Positions 58,411-64,000 of a stretch of DNA of 64,000 bases are shown one piece after another. The position numbers and the translations under genes are program-made. Each line of letters begins with the position of its first letter. Position 1 is the first letter of the stretch. A model generated the notes under the pieces. The model saw only the letters and a list, made by a program, of their open reading frames with translations. It was not told the DNA's origin and did not search any database. The DNA is from Rhodospirillum rubrum ATCC 11170 (GTDB lineage Bacteria > Pseudomonadota > Alphaproteobacteria > Rhodospirillales > Rhodospirillaceae), in assembly GCF_000013085.1 (NCBI RefSeq), contig NC_007643.1:3109501-3173500 (forward strand). The letters run 5' to 3'.

Positions 58411-60029
58411 GCTTCCTTCTCCGGCAAGCGATCGACAACCATCAAGGTCTTCATCGCCCCGGAGGCCGGCTGGCGATAGACATCCACCCCGGCCAGGGTC
58501 AGGCCAAGAGCGGCGAACCGCTCCTGATAGGCGGCCAGGGAACGCCAGCGCACATGGCGGACCGGCCCCGGCGCGGCGGCGGCCCCTTGCCCCTCGGCCT
58601 CGGGGAAATGCTCCAGAATCAGCAAAACGCCGCCGGGGACGACATGGGCGGCCAACCGGTCAAGCGTCTGCCGCCAGACCGCGTCATCAAGCACATGGAA
58701 CAAGACATCAAGGCAGAGCACCACCCGGGCCGGCGGCTCGGACAGATCGGCCAAAGATCCGCACTGAAACGATCCGCCCGGCACTCGCTTGGCCGCCTCA
58801 TCGACCGCCGTCGGCGAGAAATCCACCCCGCGCACGGAAAAACCCAGGCCGGCGAACCTTTGGGCCACATGGCCCGAGCCGCAGCCGCAATCAAGCAGAT
58901 CAACGCCTTGCGGAGTGGCAAAGCGCGCCTGAAGCGGCGCGATCAGATGGCGCAAGTTCTCCTCGTAATCGGCGCGGTTCTCCGCCTCGTCAAGGTCCTG
59001 GTGGGCCACGGCGCGCAATTGGCCGCGCAGATCGCCATGGCGGCGATCCCAATAGGCCGCCGGATCGAAGACAGCGTTTTTGCGGGCACCGGGCGGACCG
59101 CTCAACAGCGCCCGCGTCGCCTCGATCTGGCGGGGCAAATCGAAGGTCTCGGCGAAAGCCCGATAGTCCGCGAAGTCCTCGCGCCGCAGCAGGGCCACCG
59201 CCTCGTCAACGGAATTGAATAAGATCTCGCGCGGCCATAACCGCCCGGCACCGGGGTAGTTATGGACCACCGGCCGGCACCCCGAAGCCATGGCCTCCAG
59301 AATATTCAACCCGAAGCTTTCATAAAGCGTGGTCGACAGCAGCGCCCCCATCGCCCTGTACCACGCCGGCATCGTGGACACGGGACCGTGGAAACTCACA
59401 TGCGCCCCCAGGCCGCGCTCGGCGATCTGATGGGCCAGATAGCGCGCCGTCCGCCGACAGGGCATGGCTCCGGCCATATGCAGGTGATAGCGCGGGTCCT
59501 CTTCGACCAAGGCGCCGATGATCTGCAGGGCCAGCATCGGGTTTTTCTTCATCGCCACATCGCCAACCCAGCCGATGGCATGGGGATCGGCGGCCCGCCC
59601 CGGACGAAACAGCGTGCAATCGACGCCATTGGCGATGACCGTGATCTCGACCCGCTTGGCCAGCCCGGGGATCGCCTCCTCCACCTCGCCGCGGATATCC
59701 TCGCCCACCAGGATCAGGTGATCGACGACCTCCCAGGGGATCGACTGGGGGAATGTGCTGTCGTAAATCTCGGTGGAATGCAGGCGGATGACCACGCGCT
59801 TACCGCCAAGATCAAGCGACCGCGTCGCCCAGGCCGCATGATGGGCGCACCATTCGAACCACACCACATCGGCGTCGGCGATCGCCTCGGCCAGCCCCTC
59901 CGTACCCTGGGGATGCAGGAAACGCACCGCGAAATCGCGATCGAGCGGCGCGATCAGGTCGCGCATGAACGAGCGTTCCACGGGCTTCAAGGTGTCGATA
60001 ATCAAAAGCCGCGGCAAGGATCCGTTCAT
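58407..60029 (-). CDS. glycosyltransferase family 4 - methyltransferase fusion
   Basis: Of 540 residues, 1-315 are a GT-B family 4 transferase (GWVGDVAMKKNP, VSFHGPVSTMPAWY, YESFGLNILEAMASG with the conserved Glu-x7-Glu). Residues 335-540 are a SAM methyltransferase (DLLDCGCGSGHVAQRF, VRGVDFSPTAVDEA, VLCLDVLFHVLDD). Four-base overlaps join it to the genes on both sides. The protein probably adds a sugar and methylates it or the chain end, a common chain-length device, though this is inferred. Confidence 0.83.
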   Translation of the reverse strand: MNGSLPRLLIIDTLKPVERSFMRDLIAPLDRDFAVRFLHPQGTEGLAEAIADADVVWFEWCAHHAAWATRSLDLGGKRVVIRLHSTEIYDSTFPQSIPWEVVDHLILVGEDIRGEVEEAIPGLAKRVEITVIANGVDCTLFRPGRAADPHAIGWVGDVAMKKNPMLALQIIGALVEEDPRYHLHMAGAMPCRRTARYLAHQIAERGLGAHVSFHGPVSTMPAWYRAMGALLSTTLYESFGLNILEAMASGCRPVVHNYPGAGRLWPREILFNSVDEAVALLRREDFADYRAFAETFDLPRQIEATRALLSGPPGARKNAVFDPAAYWDRRHGDLRGQLRAVAHQDLDEAENRADYEENLRHLIAPLQARFATPQGVDLLDCGCGSGHVAQRFAGLGFSVRGVDFSPTAVDEAAKRVPGGSFQCGSLADLSEPPARVVLCLDVLFHVLDDAVWRQTLDRLAAHVVPGGVLLILEHFPEAEGQGAAAAPGPVRHVRWRSLAAYQERFAALGLTLAGVDVYRQPASGAMKTLMVVDRLPEKEA

Positions 60030-62488
60030 TGCCCCCCCTCCCCAAGCGATGACTCGGCCAGCAGACGATCCATCCGCTCCCAGAAAACACAGCGCGCCAC
60101 ATCCATGCCATAGGACGGCGCCACCCGCCGCGCCGCGTCGATCAGGCTTTGGCGCCAGACCTCATCGCGATCAAGCCGCGTCAAGGTCTCCACCAAACGG
60201 TCGACATCGGCTATGCCGACCACCGCCCCGCAGCCTTCCTCGGCGAACAGCCGGGCGGCGTAGCTATCGGCCGGGGCATGGACCAGGATCGGGCGGCCGG
60301 ACATCAGATAATCGCCCAGCTTCCCCGGCGCCGCCGTCCGCACCACCTCGGGCACGCCGCTGGTGAAGGCCAAAGGCAGCACTAGGGCCTCGGCGGCGCG
60401 CTGGATCGGCACCACGGCCTGGGCCGTCACCGCCGCGTGGGGGAAGACATGGGGCCCGGTCAATCCCAGGCCCCGCAGCGTCGCCGTGTCTTGAGGGGTA
60501 TAAAGATGCAATTGCCAGCGCCCGGCCAGACGGTCGAGGGCGGCGACCACCCGCCCCAGGGCATCGGCCTGGGCGTGATAGATCGATCCGGTGAACACCA
60601 GCGACAAGGCGGCCGGTGGCGCCGGCCAAGGCGGAGGGGGCTCTCGGTTGAGCGGGGTGAGCGATCCATTGAGCACGACGATCGGCCGCCGGCCATAGCG
60701 CGCGGCGATGCCATCGGCGAGCAAGGGATTGGGCGCGATAATCTCGGCCGCCTCCCGGGTCCAGACCCTGGCCCAGCGCTCGGCGCCGGCCCGCACCACC
60801 GCCATGCTGTCGGGCCACTGGAAGACCGGATCATCAAACAGATAGACCACCAAGGGAATGCCCAAGGCGCGGGCGACCAAGGTGGCGGCGGGCAGGTCAA
60901 GGGGATCGGCGGTGCAGGCCAGCAGCGCGCACGGGCGATCGGCGCCAACCAGGGCGAGGATCTCGGCGGCCCGCGCCGCGACGAAGCCCTCATAGCCGGC
61001 CGCCGCCGCCTCCCCCGCGCCCAGAGCCTCGACCCATCCGGCGGGGGGGCGGGTTGTCTGAAAGGTCCAGACCGCCCCGTCGGCCTGCGTTGGTTGGGCC
61101 GGCAGACCCGCCGTGACGAAGCGCAGGGCCAGGGCGGGCCGTCCGTCAAGCAGCCGCCCGAGAACCGCCGCCTGCCCCATCGGATCGGGGGGAACGGCCG
61201 GTGACAACACCACCAACGGCCGGTCGGCGGCGACCGGGGGCGGACGGCGATCGAGATCGCGAAAGACGGCGCTATCTAGCTTATGGACATGTTCGGCTCG
61301 CGAGCCGGTGATCGACCAGAAAACGGCCGTACCGGCGGGGTGACGGGAGCCTTCGGCGGCGTTCCCGCCATCCTCGGGGCCCCAGGGCGCCGCGTCCATC
61401 ACCTCGGGCGCCAGGAAACCGATCTCCAGACCGCCATTCAGCGTCACCGCCGCCAGGGCCGCCTGATCAAGGTGCCAGAGCAGCAAACCGCGGGCGATCT
61501 GCGCCTCGATATAGGCGCGAAGGAGGGTGGCGAAGCGCTGGCCGGCGCCCTCAAAGGGCACCACCACGACCGAGGCGGTCAGCCACGCCCACAGGTTCAT
61601 CCGCAGCTTGGGAAAGGCGATCAGCGCCGCCGCCTTGCCTTCAACCGCCCGCCATAGGTCATCAAGGGGGGCGACCGCCAGCAGATCAGCATCGGTTATG
61701 AGGATCGGCCGCTGGTAGGCCTGCTGAAGAGCCGGCAGCACCAGAAAGCGCAGGCAGGTGTAATAAACCAAGGTGGGCTCGCCCGCCGCCAGCCCGCCGG
61801 GCAAGGGCGAGGTGGTGAAGCGCAGCAATGGATCGGCCTTGGCCAGGGCGAGGGCCAAGCGCTGGGCCGCCGGCGTCGGGGCGCAAAGATGCACATGGAG
61901 CAACGTGTTCCCCGCGTCCTGGCGGCGCAAAGCCGTCCAGGCCGCCGGGCCATAGCGTTCGAAATAGGCGCTGTCACAGGCGATCAGCAAAACCCCCGCC
62001 GCTCCCCCCTGCGAAGGCGGCGGCGGCAGGGCTGGCAACAGCCAGCGCAGATCCAACCGCCCCGGCGGGCGGGCCACGGCCGCCTGAAAAGCCGCCCCGA
62101 AGCGCAACATGGCCGAGCCGCTGGTATAGCCGCTTGCCAAGGCCACCGGACCATAGCTTTGGGCGGCGCGATCGGCCTCCTCGGGCTGGCCGGCCCTATG
62201 AAGAAGGGCCGCCTCGGCCGTGGGCAGCTGGCTGCGCACGTCGGACGGCCACTCCTCGATCGGCAGGGCCAAAAGGGCGCGCAAGGCGCGCAAAGCCGGC
62301 AAGATCGCCCCGCTGTTCGCCTCGGCCACCATCTGGCGAAAAATCAGCCGCGCCGTGATCGGCGGCCCGACCTCGCCGCCGTCGAGCGCCCGGCCATAGA
62401 ACAAGGCGGCCTTGCGCCAGGATCCCGCCTCCCAGGCCTCATCGCCCAGGGCGGTGAACGGAGAGTCTTCGGCGTCCATGGCGCTCAT
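60026..62488 (-). CDS. large protein with GT-A-like and GT-B glycosyltransferase domains
   Basis: The 820-residue product begins MSAMDAEDSPF (ATG 62488, overlapping the wecB-like stop as ATGA). Residues 1-130 are helical and TPR-like. Residues 165-330 resemble a nucleotide-sugar transferase with the DxD-like ITDADLLAVAPLDDLWRA. Residues 480-820 are a family 4-like GT-B domain (VVYLFDDPVFQW, LVFTGSIYHAQADAL, GKLGDYLMSGRPILVHAPADS). Two transferase activities in one chain are likely. Confidence 0.78.
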   Translation of the reverse strand: MSAMDAEDSPFTALGDEAWEAGSWRKAALFYGRALDGGEVGPPITARLIFRQMVAEANSGAILPALRALRALLALPIEEWPSDVRSQLPTAEAALLHRAGQPEEADRAAQSYGPVALASGYTSGSAMLRFGAAFQAAVARPPGRLDLRWLLPALPPPPSQGGAAGVLLIACDSAYFERYGPAAWTALRRQDAGNTLLHVHLCAPTPAAQRLALALAKADPLLRFTTSPLPGGLAAGEPTLVYYTCLRFLVLPALQQAYQRPILITDADLLAVAPLDDLWRAVEGKAAALIAFPKLRMNLWAWLTASVVVVPFEGAGQRFATLLRAYIEAQIARGLLLWHLDQAALAAVTLNGGLEIGFLAPEVMDAAPWGPEDGGNAAEGSRHPAGTAVFWSITGSRAEHVHKLDSAVFRDLDRRPPPVAADRPLVVLSPAVPPDPMGQAAVLGRLLDGRPALALRFVTAGLPAQPTQADGAVWTFQTTRPPAGWVEALGAGEAAAAGYEGFVAARAAEILALVGADRPCALLACTADPLDLPAATLVARALGIPLVVYLFDDPVFQWPDSMAVVRAGAERWARVWTREAAEIIAPNPLLADGIAARYGRRPIVVLNGSLTPLNREPPPPWPAPPAALSLVFTGSIYHAQADALGRVVAALDRLAGRWQLHLYTPQDTATLRGLGLTGPHVFPHAAVTAQAVVPIQRAAEALVLPLAFTSGVPEVVRTAAPGKLGDYLMSGRPILVHAPADSYAARLFAEEGCGAVVGIADVDRLVETLTRLDRDEVWRQSLIDAARRVAPSYGMDVARCVFWERMDRLLAESSLGEGGQ

Positions 62489-63582
62489 CGCCCCACCGGC
62501 AGGCTGGCGCCGATCAGCAGCCGGACCACGGTGTCGGCCACGTTCATGCGGGTATAGTCCAACGGAACCGGCCAATTGGGTGGTGTCGCGGTCACCAGGC
62601 GAAAGGCCCGCTCCATCGCTTCGGGATCAACGCCGCATAGGATATTGCTGCCGGTCTCCAGGGTCTCGGGCCGTTCGGTGACATCGCGCAGCGTCACCGT
62701 CGGCACACCAAGGATCGCCCCCTCCTCCTGCACCGTGCCGCTATCGCTCAGCACGCAGCGGGCGGATTTTTCCAGGGCGACGAAATCGCAGAAGCCAAAG
62801 GGCTCCATCAACATCAGATCGCCGCGCCCCTGGTCGGCCAAACCGCTCGCCTCGAGATGGGCGCGGGTGCGCGGATGGACACTGACCACGGCGGGCAGGC
62901 CGCTTACCGCCATCACCCGCCGCACCCCGGCCATCAGGGCCATTAGGCGCTGGGGAACATCGACGTTTTCCTGACGGTGGAAGGTGAACAGCAGATACGC
63001 GCCGGGCCGCAGCCCCAGGGCACCCAGCGCGGTCGCGGCGTCGATGCGCTCGGCCATCGCCGCCAGCACCTCGCCGATGGGATTGCCGGTGACCACGATG
63101 CGCTGGCCGGGGATGCCCTCGGCCAGCAGATTGCGCCGACCATGCTCGGTATAGGGCATCAAAAGATCGGAGCAATGATCGATGACCCGGCGGTTGACCT
63201 CTTCGGGCACCCGGTCGTCATGGCAGCGGTTTCCCGCCTCCATATGAAAAACCGGGATGCCCAGGCGCTTGGCGACATAGGCCGACAGACCGCTGTTGGT
63301 ATCGCCAAGGATCAGCACCCGGTCGGGGCGTTCCAGACCGATCACCCGTTCCGCCCCGGCAAGGATGGCCCCCACCCGCTCGCCCAGGGTGCCCTGGCTG
63401 GCGCCCAGGTCGTGATCTTCGGAGCGCAGGGAAAACTCGCCCAGGAAATTTCGCCACAGGCTGGGATGGGCGTTCTGCCCGGTATAGACGAAAACATGGT
63501 CGCACACCGCATCAAGCCTGGGCAGGATCAGCGACAAGCGGATCAGTTCCGGGCGCGTGCCCAGAATGGTCATGACTTTCAT
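62485..63582 (-). CDS. UDP-N-acetylglucosamine 2-epimerase family protein
   Basis: The 365-residue enzyme matches the WecB fold: ILGTRPELIRLSLIL, GDTNSGLSAYVAKRLGIPVF followed by HMEAGNR, FHRQENVD, and DSGTVQEEGAILGVP with TLRDVTERPETL. WecB relatives (e.g. WbjD/CapG) epimerise C2 of UDP-HexNAc derivatives. Placed directly after a CapE/WbjB-like dehydratase and with an RmlD-like reductase in the cluster, it probably completes UDP-L-FucNAc, UDP-L-QuiNAc or a similar precursor. ATGA overlaps link it to both neighbours. Confidence 0.88.
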   Translation of the reverse strand: MKVMTILGTRPELIRLSLILPRLDAVCDHVFVYTGQNAHPSLWRNFLGEFSLRSEDHDLGASQGTLGERVGAILAGAERVIGLERPDRVLILGDTNSGLSAYVAKRLGIPVFHMEAGNRCHDDRVPEEVNRRVIDHCSDLLMPYTEHGRRNLLAEGIPGQRIVVTGNPIGEVLAAMAERIDAATALGALGLRPGAYLLFTFHRQENVDVPQRLMALMAGVRRVMAVSGLPAVVSVHPRTRAHLEASGLADQGRGDLMLMEPFGFCDFVALEKSARCVLSDSGTVQEEGAILGVPTVTLRDVTERPETLETGSNILCGVDPEAMERAFRLVTATPPNWPVPLDYTRMNVADTVVRLLIGASLPVGR

Positions 63583-64000
63583 CGCAGCAGATCTTTCTCG
63601 TCATCCAGGTCCAGATCGCCCACCATCAAGCGATTGCGGCGAAACAGCTCTTCCACCCCCGCCCGGTCGAGCACCCCTTGGGCGGAGGTGTATTCCTCGT
63701 CAAGGGCCGGCGGGCCCATGTTCCCGGCGGCCAGTTCGGGCAGGATGGGCCGGATCACATAGCGCCCGTCGCGCTCAATCGTCCGCCGCGCCTCCTCCTC
63801 GCTCACCATGATCTCGTGGGATTTCTCGCCCGGCCGCAGGCCGATGATCTTGATGGGAATCGCGCGCTCGCCAATCAGCGCCAGGGCGATATCCTCAACC
63901 CGCGCCGAAGCGACGCGGGGCACATAGGTCTCGCCAGGCAAGGCCGTGCGACAGGCCGAAAAGATCAGATCGACCGCATCGTTCAGGCTGAGCAAAAAGC
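63579..64000 (-). CDS. CapD/CapE-like polysaccharide biosynthesis dehydratase, C-terminal part
   Basis: The last 140 residues of a gene running off the right edge are present. FLLSLNDAVDLIFSA, PRVASARVEDIALAL and IGLRPGEKSHEIMVSEEEA are the C-terminal signature of Polysacc_synt_2 enzymes (CapE, WbjB, PseB group), UDP-GlcNAc 4,6-dehydratases with or without epimerase activity. The catalytic Tyr-Lys and nucleotide-binding motifs lie outside the window, so inverting or retaining type cannot be decided. It is the most upstream visible gene of the leftward glycan operon. Confidence 0.85.
   Translation of the reverse strand, partial: FLLSLNDAVDLIFSACRTALPGETYVPRVASARVEDIALALIGERAIPIKIIGLRPGEKSHEIMVSEEEARRTIERDGRYVIRPILPELAAGNMGPPALDEEYTSAQGVLDRAGVEELFRRNRLMVGDLDLDDEKDLLR

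Overview
The window is a G+C-rich alphaproteobacterial chromosome segment. Gene order, the fused KorA, the Azospirillum-like phenylpyruvate decarboxylase and the overall style fit a Rhodospirillaceae member, most likely Rhodospirillum rubrum or a close relative. That name is inference from remembered families; no database was searched.

Bases 1-17.6 kb are the core expression block, read leftward: tRNA-Tyr, tRNA-Gly, tuf, tRNA-Trp, secE, nusG, rplK, rplA, rplJ, rplL, rpoB, rpoC, rpsL, rpsG, fusA and the first 21 codons of a second tuf. Control signals that can be read include an L10 leader ahead of rplJ, hairpins in the rplL-rpoB and rpoB-rpoC gaps, a good sigma70 promoter for the rpsL-rpsG-fusA-tuf operon, a promoter for tRNA-Tyr and an intrinsic terminator after tuf.

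From 17.7 to 25.6 kb come rlmB, tRNA-Thr, a cluster of very small membrane proteins, a lone pseudopilin, an esterase, a thioesterase, parE with a promoter that would give a leaderless message, and an overlapping TetR/GNAT pair.

From 25.6 to 31.2 kb lies an accessory island. An Mrr-like PD-(D/E)xK nuclease of lower G+C with a possible PUA/EVE-like N-terminal domain sits between two copies of a ~440-bp direct repeat. The second copy forms the upstream region of an acyltransferase-3 gene, which is followed by a ~90% identical paralog. Short palindromes and a 101-bp palindromic element lie in the same stretch. This is the best candidate for an undescribed (defence-like) locus.

From 31.2 to 49.2 kb the genes are metabolic and regulatory: isochorismatase-like hydrolase, DEAD-box helicase with a repetitive basic tail, ipdC, ferredoxin and korAB (2-oxoacid metabolism), a rubrerythrin-like protein, an esterase, a hybrid histidine kinase coupled to a response-regulator protein, and several membrane or unknown proteins. 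From 49.2 kb to the end there is an orphan HerA-like ATPase and then a surface-glycan cluster: two converging runs of overlapping genes encoding multi-domain glycosyltransferases, methyltransferases and the sugar-nucleotide enzymes of an amino-dideoxyhexose pathway, cut by the right edge. No CRISPR array, rRNA, complete insertion sequence or prophage was seen.
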